Origin: RGIG5299 sp045542315
GTDB lineage: Bacteria > Bacillota > Clostridia > Oscillospirales > RGIG5299
Direction: 5' to 3'
DNA: 59,622 bases
Assembly: GCA_045542315.1 (NCBI GenBank)
Contig: JAZQKU010000060.1
Location: forward strand, 1 to 59,622
The position numbers and the translations under genes were made by a program. The notes under the pieces were generated by a model, which saw nothing but the letters and a program-made list of their open reading frames with translations, was not told where the DNA came from and made no database searches. Shown piece after piece: positions 14,696 to 23,995 of the stretch; the stretch's first letter is position 1, and every line of letters starts with the position of its first letter.

Positions 14696-16450
14696 ATGGA
14701 TATTTTTCAATTCTTTATGTTGCTCGGCGGTCTTGCCTTTTTCCTTTACGGAATGACGGTAATGTCGGGCGGTCTTGAGAAGGTAGCGGGCGGAAAGCTT
14801 GAGCGTACCCTTCGCAAGATGACGTCAAATCCCATAAAAAGCATAGGGCTCGGAATGGGTATAACCGTTGCAATTCAGTCCTCGTCTGCAATGACGGTAA
14901 TGCTCGTAGGACTTGTCAACTCGGGAATTATGGCTCTTGAGCAGACAGTCGGCGTTATAATGGGCTCCAATATCGGCACCACTCTTACCGCGTGGTTGCT
15001 CAGCTTAAGCGGTATCGACGGAGAAAATTTCTTCGTTCAGATGTTAAAGCCCACCTCGTTTGCGCCCATAGTCGCCATTATCGGCGTTATTCTTATGATG
15101 ACGGGCAAGGGCAAAAAGGCAGACGTTGGAAGCGTACTCGTAGGCTTTGCCGTTTTGATGTACGGTATGAGCTTTATGTCCGATGCGGTCAAGCCCTTGG
15201 CAGAGCTTCCCGAATTCAGAGAAATACTCGTTGCATTTACCAATCCCATACTCGGCCTTTTGGTCGGTGCGGTATTTACCGGCATAATCCAGAGCTCCGC
15301 GGCAACGGTAGGTATCGTTTTGGCCTTTGCGGGCACCGGTAACATCACCTTCGCAATGGCAATTCCGATAATTTTGGGCTCCAACATCGGCACCTGCGTA
15401 ACTGCACTTCTTTCGTCAATAGGCGTTAACAAAAACGCAAGACGTGTTGCGGTTATCCACATAATGTTTAACGTAATCGGCTCTGTTGTTGCTCTTATTC
15501 TCCTTTACGGCGTAAACCTCTGCTATCCCCTTGAATTTTTAAACGGCACCGTAAACGAGGTGGGCGTTGCAATAGTTCACACTGTATTTAACGTATTTAC
15601 CACCGCACTCTTGTTACCCTTCTCCAAGATGCTTGTAAGATTTGCAAACGTAGTTATCAAAGCCAAAAAGTCCGAAGAGGCTTATGAAATCCTTGACGAG
15701 CGTCTTATGCGCTCTCCTGCATTTGCAATTGCCGAAAGCCGCAACGTAACCAAAAAGATGGCTTCGCTTGCAAAGGAAAACCTTGAAAAAGCAATATCTC
15801 TCTTTAGCGAATACAATCCCAAGGTATCCCAAGAGGTAACCGACGTTGAGGAGAAGATCGACCAGTATGAGGATAAGCTCGGCACCTACCTTGTAAAATT
15901 GAGCAGCTATGAGCTTTCGGAGCAGGAAAGCAATAACGTTTCCGAAATACTTCACACGATAGGCGACTTCGAAAGAATAGGCGACCACGCCGTGAATATT
16001 CAGGAGCTTGCCGCCGAAATGCACGATAAGGAGATATCCTTCTCCGAAAGCGCAATGGAGGATCTGAAGATAGTCGTTGCCGCAGTAAACGAGATAGTTT
16101 CGATTACTATGGAATCGTTTGATAAAAACGACAGTGAGCTTGCAAAACAGGTCGAGCCTCTCGAGCAGGTAATCGACGGACTTATTTCCGAATCCAAAAA
16201 CCGCCATATTGAAAGACTTACCAACGGAAACTGCACCATCGAGCTCGGATTTATCCTTTCCGATCTCCTTACAAACTTCTCCCGTGTTTCCGACCATTGC
16301 TCAAACGTCGCCGTTGCGATAATCCAGATAAAGGATTCCGCATTCGACACTCACGGCTACTTGAATGAGCTCAAGCGCGGTGAGGAGCCCACCTTCCATA
16401 AGAAGTTTGAGGAATATAAAGAAAAATATCAGCTCCCCAAGGGAGAATAA
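14696..16450 (+). CDS. Na/Pi cotransporter family protein with PhoU-like C-terminal domain
   Basis: A 584-residue membrane protein. The N-terminal 330 residues hold two Na_Pi_cotrans repeats with the diagnostic QSSSA (about 62-66) and QSSAAT (about 201-206) motifs. The C-terminal 220 residues form a soluble helical PhoU-like domain (TIGDFERIGDHAVNIQELA near 423, FSRVSDHCSNVAVAII near 523). The family imports phosphate with sodium or exports it under excess; the PhoU domain probably senses phosphate status. It stands alone, with a ribosome site CGGAG before the ATG and a terminator after it. It is the intact paralogue of the deleted gene at 8698. Confidence 0.92.
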   Translation: MDIFQFFMLLGGLAFFLYGMTVMSGGLEKVAGGKLERTLRKMTSNPIKSIGLGMGITVAIQSSSAMTVMLVGLVNSGIMALEQTVGVIMGSNIGTTLTAWLLSLSGIDGENFFVQMLKPTSFAPIVAIIGVILMMTGKGKKADVGSVLVGFAVLMYGMSFMSDAVKPLAELPEFREILVAFTNPILGLLVGAVFTGIIQSSAATVGIVLAFAGTGNITFAMAIPIILGSNIGTCVTALLSSIGVNKNARRVAVIHIMFNVIGSVVALILLYGVNLCYPLEFLNGTVNEVGVAIVHTVFNVFTTALLLPFSKMLVRFANVVIKAKKSEEAYEILDERLMRSPAFAIAESRNVTKKMASLAKENLEKAISLFSEYNPKVSQEVTDVEEKIDQYEDKLGTYLVKLSSYELSEQESNNVSEILHTIGDFERIGDHAVNIQELAAEMHDKEISFSESAMEDLKIVVAAVNEIVSITMESFDKNDSELAKQVEPLEQVIDGLISESKNRHIERLTNGNCTIELGFILSDLLTNFSRVSDHCSNVAVAIIQIKDSAFDTHGYLNELKRGEEPTFHKKFEEYKEKYQLPKGE

Positions 16451-16456
16451 AAAAAG

Positions 16457-16485
16457 AAAAAACCGCCGTTTTCGGCGGTTTTTTT
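16457..16485 (+). terminator. Terminator of the Na/Pi transporter gene
   Basis: AAAAAACCGCCG/CGGCGGTTTTTT, an 11-12 bp stem with a TTTT loop and a T-run tail, just after the stop. Confidence 0.85.
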
Positions 16486-16496
16486 ATAATTATATA

Positions 16497-16526
16497 TAGA
16501 CAACTCTATGTAAAATTTGGTATAAT
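16497..16526 (+). promoter_or_regulatory. Promoter of the pyr-hprK-dnaE run
   Basis: TAGACA (16497-16502), an 18-nt spacer and TATAAT (16521-16526). The leader is only about 35 nt and contains no PyrR-type attenuator that I can see. Confidence 0.7.
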
Positions 16527-16566
16527 AAAATAAGATTATTATAACTATCGATTTCAGGTGCTTTTT

Positions 16567-17760
16567 ATGCTTTTCAAAAACTGCTTTGTAAACGGAAAAC
16601 CAACCGATATCGCCGTTAAAAACGGCGTTATTACCGACGGCGAATACGACGGTGAAATTATAGATATGGGCGGTGCTGCTGCCACCTACGGCTTTCTCGA
16701 TATGCATTGCCATTTGAGAGATCCGGGCTACACTCATAAGGAGGACGTTGAAACGGGACTTTCTGCGGCGGCAAAGGGCGGCTTTACAACCGTTATGCCT
16801 ATGCCCAACACGAATCCCGTAACCGATAACCCCGAAACTCTTTCATACCTTTCGGAGAAGGCCTCGCGCTTTTATGTAAACGTTCTTCCCGTTGCGGCGT
16901 CAACGGTAGGGCAGAGGGGTGAGGCACTCACCGATTGCAAGGCACTTGTCGCATCGGGCGCCGCCGCATTTTCCGATGACGGCTATCCCGTCGTTAACGA
17001 CGAAATGGCAAAAGCGGCAATAATCTCCGCATACGGTGCGGGAACTGTCTTTATCTCTCATTGCGAAACGCCCTCGCTTAACCAAAACGGCAAGGTCACT
17101 CCCGAATCGGAGGAGGCAATGATAGAACGCGACCTTAAAACCTCTCTGGAAACGGGCGCAAGGCTCCATATTGCTCACGTAAGCACCAAAAGGGGCGTTG
17201 AGCTGATAAGAGCGGCCAAGAAAAAAGGAGCTCCCGTTACGGCGGAAACCTGCCCTCACTACTTTTGCTTTAACGAGGATGCCGTAAACGGCAACACCAA
17301 CTTCAAAATGAATCCGCCGCTTCGCTCCGAGGAAGACCGACAGGCTATAATCGAAGGACTTAAGGACGGCACCCTCGACGTCATCTCCACCGACCACGCT
17401 CCGCACGCGGTATCGGAAAAGGCAAGGGAATTCAAAGCGGCTCCGAACGGAATTTTGGGCTTTGAGACCGCCTTTTCGGCAGGCTACACGAGCCTTGTGA
17501 AAACGGGCAGGCTTTCACTTTCGGAGCTTCTTTATAAAATGTCGGAAAGACCCTATGAGATCATGGGTAAAAAGGGCGGCAAGCTCGAAGCGGGCAATCC
17601 TGCCGATATCGCTTTTTTAGACCTTGAAAAACAGTTTATATACACCGAGGAAGAGATCCGCTCAAAATCGAAAAACTCTCCGTTTATAGGAAAAACCCTT
17701 TTCGGGAGAGTAATTATGACGGTAGTAAACGGTAAAATAATTTATTCTGAAATTAACTAA
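16567..17760 (+). CDS. pyrC: Dihydroorotase
   Basis: A 397-residue amidohydrolase converting carbamoyl-aspartate to dihydroorotate in pyrimidine synthesis. Metal-site motifs: DMHCHLRDPG (about 55-64) with HxH, THKEDV, conserved histidines in FISHCE and HIAHVSTK, and STDHAPH (about 275-281) with the catalytic Asp. A GTG upstream at 16558 is in frame, but AGGTG at 16555-16559 lies 7 nt before the ATG at 16567, so that ATG is the better start. It is first in pyrC-pyrF-pyrK-pyrD. carAB, pyrB and pyrE are not in the window. Confidence 0.93.
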   Translation: MLFKNCFVNGKPTDIAVKNGVITDGEYDGEIIDMGGAAATYGFLDMHCHLRDPGYTHKEDVETGLSAAAKGGFTTVMPMPNTNPVTDNPETLSYLSEKASRFYVNVLPVAASTVGQRGEALTDCKALVASGAAAFSDDGYPVVNDEMAKAAIISAYGAGTVFISHCETPSLNQNGKVTPESEEAMIERDLKTSLETGARLHIAHVSTKRGVELIRAAKKKGAPVTAETCPHYFCFNEDAVNGNTNFKMNPPLRSEEDRQAIIEGLKDGTLDVISTDHAPHAVSEKAREFKAAPNGILGFETAFSAGYTSLVKTGRLSLSELLYKMSERPYEIMGKKGGKLEAGNPADIAFLDLEKQFIYTEEEIRSKSKNSPFIGKTLFGRVIMTVVNGKIIYSEIN

Positions 17761-17771
17761 GGAGAAGTAAA

Positions 17772-18629
17772 ATGGACAGACTCATATCACTCATTGAAAA
17801 GAAAAATAACCCCTCGGTAATCGGACTTGACCCGGTAGTTGATTATATTCCTGCATTTTTAAAGGAAAAGCACGAGTCTGTAACGGAGGCTATCCTTGAA
17901 TTCAACTTAAATCTTATCGACTCCTTTTCGGACGTCGTAGCCGCAATCAAGCCCCAGCTTGCCTATTATGAGATATTCGGAAGCAAGGGCATAGAGGTTT
18001 ACGAAAAGACCGCGGCATACGCAAAGGAAAAAGGACTTTATATAATTGCAGACGGCAAAAGAAACGATATCGGCTCAACAGCAGGTGCCTACGCCGAGGC
18101 GTATCTCGGTGAGAAAGGAAGCGCCGATGCCTTAACTGTAAACGGCTACCTCGGAATCGACGGCGTCAAGCCCTTCCTCGACAAGGCGGTTGCTTTTGAT
18201 AAGGATATATTCGTTCTTGCAAAGACCTCGAACCCTTCCTCGGGCGAGCTTCAGGACTTAAAGCTTGAGAGCGGTGAGATGATCTGCGAAAAGATGATGG
18301 AGCTTCTCACAAAATGGGGAAGCGAAACGGTAGGTAAATACGGCTACTCAAGAATAGGCGCGGTAGTCGGAGCAACCTATCCCGAGCAGCTCTCCTCCTT
18401 CAGAGAAAAATTCAACGAGATATTCTTCCTCGTTCCCGGCTACGGCTTCCAGGGCGGCGGCGCAGAGGGCGTAAGAGGCGGATTTGATAAAAAGGGATTC
18501 GGCTCTGTTGTAAACTCCTCCCGCGCGGTAATGCTTGCCTATAAAAAAGAAGGCGACGAAACCAAATACGCCGAGGCGGCAAGAAAAGAAGTGCTCCGAA
18601 TGAGAGACGAGCTCAATTCGGTAAGATAA
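17772..18629 (+). CDS. pyrF: Orotidine-5'-phosphate decarboxylase (type 2)
   Basis: A 285-residue enzyme converting OMP to UMP, the last step of de novo pyrimidine synthesis. VIGLDPVVDYIP at the start, AAIKPQLAYYE (about 58-68) and the catalytic stretch IIADGKRNDIGSTAGAYAEA (about 93-112) mark the longer type 2 family. The lysine and aspartates of DGKRNDIG are the catalytic set. ATG with GGAGAAG upstream, 11 nt after pyrC; pyrK follows after 10 nt, so translation is coupled within the operon. Confidence 0.95.
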   Translation: MDRLISLIEKKNNPSVIGLDPVVDYIPAFLKEKHESVTEAILEFNLNLIDSFSDVVAAIKPQLAYYEIFGSKGIEVYEKTAAYAKEKGLYIIADGKRNDIGSTAGAYAEAYLGEKGSADALTVNGYLGIDGVKPFLDKAVAFDKDIFVLAKTSNPSSGELQDLKLESGEMICEKMMELLTKWGSETVGKYGYSRIGAVVGATYPEQLSSFREKFNEIFFLVPGYGFQGGGAEGVRGGFDKKGFGSVVNSSRAVMLAYKKEGDETKYAEAARKEVLRMRDELNSVR

Positions 18630-18639
18630 GAGGTTAAAG

Positions 18640-19407
18640 ATGGAAAAGTTTGTTGATCTTGCAAAAATAGTAAAGCTTAAGGAGCTTCGAAGCGGCCTTT
18701 TTCTCCTTTCATTTGAAAGCGCAAACATTGCAAAAAAAGCAAAATGCGGCCAGTTTGTTCACATAAAATGCTCCGAGTCGCTTTATTTAAGACGTCCCAT
18801 AAGCATTTATAACGTCGAGGGCGCCGTTGTTTCGGTCATCTTCGAGGTAAGAGGAAAGGGCACAAAGGCACTTTCCGAAATGAAGGAGGGCACCGTTATA
18901 GACGTGCTCGGCCCCTTGGGAATAGGCTACTCTCTTTCGGAATATAAGGGTAAAAAGGTCTGGCTTATCGGCGGCGGCATAGGAGTATTTCCGCTTTATA
19001 TGGCGGCAAAGGAATATAAAGAAAATTCCAAGGTGATATTAGGCTTCAAAAACGCCGCGGCCATTGCAACCGATAAGGAATTTGCGGCTACGGGCGCACC
19101 CACCTACGTCGTTACCGATGACGGAAGCAACGGTGAAAAGGGCTTTGTTACCGATAAATTCAAGGAGCTTTTAAAAGAAGAAAAGCCCGACGCGGTATTT
19201 TCCTGCGGCCCTATGGGAATGCTCAAGGGCGTTTACGAAATATGCAAGGAAAACGGAATCGACTGCGAGGTTTCCCTCGAGGAGAGAATGGGATGCGGAC
19301 TCGGCGCCTGCCTTTGCTGCGTAACTCCCGTCAAGGTTGCGGATACCACCGAAAACCTCACCGTCTGCAAGCACGGCCCCGTTTTCAAAGGCTCGGAGGT
19401 GTTTTAA
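18640..19407 (+). CDS. pyrK: Dihydroorotate dehydrogenase electron-transfer subunit
   Basis: A 255-residue iron-sulfur flavoprotein that passes electrons from PyrD to NAD+. The N-terminal FAD-binding barrel contains LYLRRPISIYNVE (about 48-60). The NAD-binding region has WLIGGGIGVFPLY (about 108-120). The C-terminal cysteine cluster EERMGCGLGACLCCVTP with a later C in TVCKHGP (about 213-245) binds [2Fe-2S]. It abuts pyrD directly: its stop is followed immediately by the pyrD ATG. The pair forms class 1B dihydroorotate dehydrogenase, usual in Gram-positive anaerobes. Confidence 0.94.
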   Translation: MEKFVDLAKIVKLKELRSGLFLLSFESANIAKKAKCGQFVHIKCSESLYLRRPISIYNVEGAVVSVIFEVRGKGTKALSEMKEGTVIDVLGPLGIGYSLSEYKGKKVWLIGGGIGVFPLYMAAKEYKENSKVILGFKNAAAIATDKEFAATGAPTYVVTDDGSNGEKGFVTDKFKELLKEEKPDAVFSCGPMGMLKGVYEICKENGIDCEVSLEERMGCGLGACLCCVTPVKVADTTENLTVCKHGPVFKGSEVF

Positions 19408-20316
19408 ATGATCGATATGTCGGTAACTATTGCGGGTGTCACTCTTAAAAATCCCGTGATCGTATCCTCCGGTTGCTTTGCATTCGGAAGGGAATATAAC
19501 GAATTTTATCCCGTTTCGGAGCTTGGCGCCATTGCGTCAAAGGGTCTTACCTATCAGAAAAGGCTCGGAAATCCCGCGCCGAGAATTGCAGAGACCCCTA
19601 TGGGACTTCTCAATTCGGTAGGCCTTCAGAATCCGGGTATTGAGGATTTTGTAAAATACGAGCTTCCCTTTATGGAGGAGGCGGGAGCAACCGTTATTGC
19701 AAACATTGCGGGAAAGACGGTTTCGGAATTTGCCAAAATGGCGGAGATCCTTGACGAAACCTCCGTTTCGATGATAGAGCTTAACGTTTCCTGCCCCAAC
19801 GTTGCGGCAGGCGGAATGGCATTCGGCGTAAGCTGTGACGCCGTTTCCGAAATAACCGCGCTCGTAAGAAAAAGCACCAAAAAGCCAATAATCGTAAAGC
19901 TTTCCCCCAACGTCACCTCGGTTGCCGAAATAGCCAAGGCGGCAGAGGGTGCGGGAGCGGACTGTATCTCTCTTATAAATACTCTTCTCGGAATGAGAAT
20001 AAATATAAATACCCGCCGTCCCGTTTTGAGAAACAATACGGGCGGTCTTTCGGGACCTGCTGTATTTCCCGTTGCGGTAAGAATGGTAAGGGACGTATAT
20101 AAGGCCGTAAAGCTCCCGATAATCGGTATGGGCGGTATTTCAACAGCGGAGGATGCCGTTGAAATGATGATAGCGGGCGCCACGGCAATATCGGTGGGAA
20201 GCGCCAACCTTGTTGATCCCTACGCCGCATATTCCGTCGTAAACGACCTTAAAGAGTATTTTGAGAAAAATAACTTAAAGCCGTCTGACCTGACGGGAAG
20301 TCTTATTGAATACTGA
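19408..20316 (+). CDS. pyrD: Dihydroorotate dehydrogenase catalytic subunit (class 1B)
   Basis: A 302-residue FMN-dependent TIM-barrel enzyme oxidising dihydroorotate to orotate. Family motifs: NPVIVSSGCFAFGREY (about 14-29), KGLTYQKRLGNPAPR (about 45-59), ELNVSCPNVAAGG with the catalytic cysteine (about 126-138), VKLSPNVT, and the C-terminal phosphate-binding GMGGISTAEDAVEMMIAGAT. It works with PyrK immediately upstream. The next gene starts 8 nt downstream. Confidence 0.95.
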   Translation: MIDMSVTIAGVTLKNPVIVSSGCFAFGREYNEFYPVSELGAIASKGLTYQKRLGNPAPRIAETPMGLLNSVGLQNPGIEDFVKYELPFMEEAGATVIANIAGKTVSEFAKMAEILDETSVSMIELNVSCPNVAAGGMAFGVSCDAVSEITALVRKSTKKPIIVKLSPNVTSVAEIAKAAEGAGADCISLINTLLGMRININTRRPVLRNNTGGLSGPAVFPVAVRMVRDVYKAVKLPIIGMGGISTAEDAVEMMIAGATAISVGSANLVDPYAAYSVVNDLKEYFEKNNLKPSDLTGSLIEY

Positions 20317-20324
20317 GGCGTAAA

Positions 20325-21251
20325 ATGATATACACATTTACTTTAAACCCCTGCATAGATAAGACCTATACCGTTGAAAATCTGAAGGAGGGAGGCTTTA
20401 CGCGAGCCGTCTCCTCCCGTGTGGATTTAAGCGGAAAGGGAATAAACGTATCCTTGGATCTTGCGGTGCTCGGCTTGAAAAGCGTTGCCACCGGTTTTAT
20501 GGGAGAGGCAGATATACCCCGTTACAAAAAGCACCTTGAAAGCTACGGCGTTACTCCTGCCTTCGTTCCGATAAACGGCGAGGTGAGAATAAACTGCAAG
20601 ATAATCGACAGAAAAAGCGGAATGCAGACCGACGTAAACGAGTCGGGTGTCGGAATAACCGACGGTGACAAGCAAAAGCTTTACGATTTCATTTCGGGCA
20701 TATCAAACGGCGACACTGTAATAATCTCCGGCTCTGCCCCCTTTGGATTTACCCCCCGCGACCTCGATGCATTTGTCACGCAGTTTAAGGCGCGCGGCAC
20801 AAGGGTAATAATAGATATGGAGAAAAAAGGGCTTGAGATCGCCGAGAAGCACGGCGTTTTTGCAATCAAGCCAAACTATAACGAATTTTGCGAATATATC
20901 GGCATAGAGCCCGACAGCTTAAACGAAATAGCCGCTGCCGCAATGAAAAAGGCAGAGAGCATTTCAAACGTAATCGTTTCTCTCGGCGAGGAGGGCGCGG
21001 TTTTCGCAACGAGGACCGAGGCCTATCACGCAGCGGCCAAGGACGTAAGCTGCCTTTCCACAACGGGTGCGGGCGATGCGCTTCTTTCGGGCTTTATCTA
21101 CGGCGCTTTTTCGGGAAAAAGCTATAAGGACAGCGTAAAATGGGCTGTTGCCACTGCATCTGCGAAGGTCGGCGAGGAGGGCACAAGACCTCCCGAATTT
21201 GAAAATATCGAGAAATTTCTGAATAACGTAACCGTAACTCAAATAAGATAA
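20325..21251 (+). CDS. PfkB-family sugar kinase (1-phosphofructokinase-like)
   Basis: A 308-residue ribokinase-fold kinase. N-terminal FTLNPCIDKTYTVENLKEG and GKGINVSLDLAVLGL (about 38-52) are typical of the FruK/LacC branch. The C-terminal ATP site and catalytic base are in LSTTGAGDALLSGFIYGAF (about 248-266), with the GAGD motif. Substrate is probably fructose-1-phosphate or tagatose-6-phosphate. No PTS gene is adjacent, so the substrate is uncertain. It lies between pyrD and hprK with tight spacing (8 and 14 nt), placing it in the same run and near the HPr-based carbon control gene. Confidence 0.88.
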   Translation: MIYTFTLNPCIDKTYTVENLKEGGFTRAVSSRVDLSGKGINVSLDLAVLGLKSVATGFMGEADIPRYKKHLESYGVTPAFVPINGEVRINCKIIDRKSGMQTDVNESGVGITDGDKQKLYDFISGISNGDTVIISGSAPFGFTPRDLDAFVTQFKARGTRVIIDMEKKGLEIAEKHGVFAIKPNYNEFCEYIGIEPDSLNEIAAAAMKKAESISNVIVSLGEEGAVFATRTEAYHAAAKDVSCLSTTGAGDALLSGFIYGAFSGKSYKDSVKWAVATASAKVGEEGTRPPEFENIEKFLNNVTVTQIR

Positions 21252-21265
21252 AAGGAGAGCCTGCA

Positions 21266-22204
21266 ATGAACTTACCTTCACTTTTCGTTAAACTTTCAGA
21301 GGTAGCAAAGGAATTTGAATTAAAGGGAATAGTCCTTCCCGAAAATTGGGAGGAAATAAAGGTAACCACGAGCGAGGTAAACCGTCCCGGCCTTGAATTT
21401 GACGGATATCTCGGGCACTTCGACAGCCTCCGACTTCAGATAGTCGGCAGCGTCGAGCACTATTATTTAAAGGAGCTCACCCCCGAAAAACGTTATCAAA
21501 GCTGCCTCACGCTTTTTAAGCAGGGCTTTCCCGCCCTCATCATCACAAGTGAAAGAGAGCCCTTCCCCGAGATGATTCAGGCGGCAACCGAAACAAACAT
21601 TCCTCTCTTTACCGTAAAAAATACGGCGTCGGAGCTTATGGCAAACATTATTTCGAGCCTTCGTGTAAAGCTTGCCGAAAGAATAACCCGCCACGGCGTT
21701 CTGGTTGAGGTTTACGGCGAGGGAATACTCTTACTCGGCGAAAGCGGCGTAGGTAAAAGTGAAACGGCAATGGAGCTTTTGAAAAGAGGTCACCGCCTTA
21801 TCGCCGACGATGCGGTTGAGATCAAAAAGGTTTCAAACAAAACTCTCGTAGGCTCCTCGCCCGATATAATCAGACATCTTATTGAGCTTCGCGGAATAGG
21901 AATAGTTGACGTGCGCCGCCTTTTCGGTATGGGTGCCGTAAAGGAAAGCGAAAAGCTCGACCTCGTTATAAACCTTGAAATATGGGACGAAAACGCTCAC
22001 TATGACCGCTTCGGTCTTGAGGAGCAATACACCGAGATACTCGGCTTGAACGTTCCCAGCCTTAAAATCCCCGTGCGTCCCGGCAGAAACCTTGCTATGA
22101 TAATCGAGGTAGCCGCTATGAACAACCGACTCAAGAAAATGGGCTATAACTCCGCACAGGAGCTCAATAAAAGACTTATGGCGGAGTATGAATCAAATCT
22201 CTGA
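21266..22204 (+). CDS. hprK: HPr kinase/phosphorylase
   Basis: A 312-residue bifunctional enzyme that phosphorylates and dephosphorylates Ser46 of HPr, setting carbon catabolite repression. The C-terminal catalytic domain has a P-loop GESGVGKSETAMELLKRGH (about 156-174), then LIADDAVEIKK with the catalytic Asp pair, and the signature LELRGIGIVDVRRLFG (about 207-222). The N-terminal domain carries RPGLEFDGYLGHFD. Full length. The ribosome site AAAGGAGAG precedes the ATG. No HPr gene (ptsH) is in the window. Confidence 0.95.
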   Translation: MNLPSLFVKLSEVAKEFELKGIVLPENWEEIKVTTSEVNRPGLEFDGYLGHFDSLRLQIVGSVEHYYLKELTPEKRYQSCLTLFKQGFPALIITSEREPFPEMIQAATETNIPLFTVKNTASELMANIISSLRVKLAERITRHGVLVEVYGEGILLLGESGVGKSETAMELLKRGHRLIADDAVEIKKVSNKTLVGSSPDIIRHLIELRGIGIVDVRRLFGMGAVKESEKLDLVINLEIWDENAHYDRFGLEEQYTEILGLNVPSLKIPVRPGRNLAMIIEVAAMNNRLKKMGYNSAQELNKRLMAEYESNL

Positions 22205-22223
22205 TAAAAACGGGTGACTGTAA

Positions 22224-23111
22224 ATGTCATATGCCACAATATTACAAACAAACGGAATAGCATTTTTGGAAAATGAGCCTTCATTGACACACGTGTCAAT
22301 GAAAGCGGGCGGAAAAATAAAATATTTCGTTATCCCGAAAACCGTAGATGAGGCAGTTTACGCCTTTTCTGCCGCAGCTGCGGCAGATGTAAAGGCAATG
22401 TTTTTCGGAAACGGAACCAACACCGTCTTTTCCGATAACGGCTTTGACGGCGCGGTTATCTCGACCAAGGAGCTTAAAGAGATAACGGTAAACGGCAACG
22501 AAATAACCGCCGAATGCGGTGCGCTCCTTTCGCGTCTTGCAACCGTCGCGGCAGATGCATCTCTTACAGGTCTTGAATTTGCCCACGGAATCCCCGGCTC
22601 GGTAGGCGGCGCGGTCTTTATGAATGCAGGCGCCTACGGCGGCGAAATGAAGGATGTTTTAAAATCCGTTACACTTTTCGACGGAAGCAACGTGAAAACC
22701 GTAAATGCCGATGAAATATTCTTCGGCTATCGCGAAACCGATTTTTCCAACCACGGCTGGCTCGTGCTTTCGGCAACCTTTTTGCTGAAAAAGGGTAATC
22801 AAACCGAAATAAAGGAAAAAATGAAGGAGCTTGCCGCTCTTCGCCGTGAAAAGCAGCCGCTTGAGCTACCGTCCTGCGGGTCGGCGTTTAAGCGACCCGA
22901 GGGGCATTTTGCGGGAAAGCTTATCGAGGACGCAGGCTTAAAGGGCTTTACTGTCGGAAATATGCAGGTTTCAAAAAAGCACGCGGGCTTTATCGTCAAT
23001 ATCGGCGGCGGCACCGAAACGGAGCTTGAAGAGATAATAGAAAAAGTAACGGAAAAGGTATATGAAAAATTCGGGGTAACACTTAAGCCTGAAATAAGAA
23101 TTATAAGATAA
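22224..23111 (+). CDS. murB: UDP-N-acetylenolpyruvoylglucosamine reductase
   Basis: A 295-residue flavoenzyme reducing UDP-GlcNAc-enolpyruvate to UDP-MurNAc in peptidoglycan synthesis. The FAD domain has the GNGTNTVFSDNGF phosphate loop (about 70-82) and LEFAHGIPGSVGGAVFMNAGAYGGEM (about 116-141). The catalytic serine lies in PSCGSAFKRPEG (about 216-227), and GKLIEDAGLKG follows. Length fits the type II (Gram-positive) enzyme. The coding sequence holds an unusual 11-bp inverted repeat at 22280-22303 near its start. Confidence 0.94.
   Translation: MSYATILQTNGIAFLENEPSLTHVSMKAGGKIKYFVIPKTVDEAVYAFSAAAAADVKAMFFGNGTNTVFSDNGFDGAVISTKELKEITVNGNEITAECGALLSRLATVAADASLTGLEFAHGIPGSVGGAVFMNAGAYGGEMKDVLKSVTLFDGSNVKTVNADEIFFGYRETDFSNHGWLVLSATFLLKKGNQTEIKEKMKELAALRREKQPLELPSCGSAFKRPEGHFAGKLIEDAGLKGFTVGNMQVSKKHAGFIVNIGGGTETELEEIIEKVTEKVYEKFGVTLKPEIRIIR
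22280..22303. repeat. Perfect 11-bp inverted repeat inside murB
   Basis: TTCATTGACAC (22280-22290)-AC-GTGTCAATGAA (22293-22303). It encodes an ordinary-looking stretch (PSLTHVSMK) about 20 codons into murB. It could be a chance palindrome, an intragenic operator or an mRNA hairpin that slows early translation. Confidence 0.6.
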
Positions 23112-23137
23112 ACGCACAGGAAAAGGACTGACAAATT

Positions 23138-23995
23138 ATGAAGCTTGTTATTATAACGGGAATGTCGGGAGCGGGAAAAAGCCGCGCCGTTGAAGCAATG
23201 GAGGATATGGACTTCTATTGTGTTGACAATATGCCGCTTGACTTTCTTCTGAAATTCACCGAAATATGTCTTGGCTCGCAGGATAAATTTTCAAAGGTAG
23301 CGCTCGTTACCGACATTCGCTCGGGTAACGATTTTGAAACCTTTATAAGTGACCTCTCTGCAATAAGAAAGATGGGTGTCGATTACAACCTTCTTTATAT
23401 AGATGCCGACGATGAAACGATAGTAAAGCGCTATAAGGAAACCCGCCGCCGCCATCCGCTTGAAATAGACGGTGCAAAGGGCGGAATAAGAGAGCTTATT
23501 GCAAGCGAGCGTAAGATCCTTATGCCCCTTTACGATCACGCCGACAAGATACTCGATACCTCCTATTACACACCTGCGCGTCTTAAGGAGGAAATACTCA
23601 ATATCTACTCCGACGGCGAAAACAAGATAGTAATAAACGTCAGCTCCTTTGGCTATAAATACGGCATACCCACCGAGGCGGATATGGTTTTCGACGTAAG
23701 ATGCCTCCCCAATCCCTACTACGATTACAACCTCAAATACAAAACGGGACTTGAGAAGGAAGTAAGAGATTTCGTAATGGGCTACAGCTGCTCAAAGCGT
23801 TATTTCGATAAGATCTGCGATATGGTGACCTTCTTGAAGCCTCTCTTCAAGGAAGAGGGAAAATCGGTAATAAATATAGCAATAGGCTGTACCGGCGGAA
23901 AACACCGTTCTGTAACCTTTGCAAGGCTTCTTTGCGATTACCTCACTGAAAAGGGTAACGCGGTAAGCGAGATACACAGAGATATATCAAGATAA
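23138..23995 (+). CDS. rapZ: RNase adapter RapZ / YvcJ-type nucleotide-binding protein
   Basis: A 285-residue P-loop protein of the RapZ/YvcJ family. Walker A is GMSGAGKSRAVEAMEDMDFYCVDN (about residues 7-30). The Walker-B-like region gives ALVTDIRS. The C-terminal domain ends with GCTGGKHRSVTFARLL (about 253-268), the RNA-binding-like signature of the family. In E. coli RapZ guides RNase E to a small RNA for amino-sugar control; in Firmicutes YvcJ binds GTP and affects competence. The gene usually lies next to yvcK and whiA. Here whiA follows directly and yvcK is missing. Confidence 0.92.
   Translation: MKLVIITGMSGAGKSRAVEAMEDMDFYCVDNMPLDFLLKFTEICLGSQDKFSKVALVTDIRSGNDFETFISDLSAIRKMGVDYNLLYIDADDETIVKRYKETRRRHPLEIDGAKGGIRELIASERKILMPLYDHADKILDTSYYTPARLKEEILNIYSDGENKIVINVSSFGYKYGIPTEADMVFDVRCLPNPYYDYNLKYKTGLEKEVRDFVMGYSCSKRYFDKICDMVTFLKPLFKEEGKSVINIAIGCTGGKHRSVTFARLLCDYLTEKGNAVSEIHRDISR

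Noticed and set aside
16497..16566. A PyrR-dependent attenuator or uracil-sensing leader before pyrC
   Set aside because: The leader is only about 35 nt, with no terminator/antiterminator pair or PyrR binding loop.
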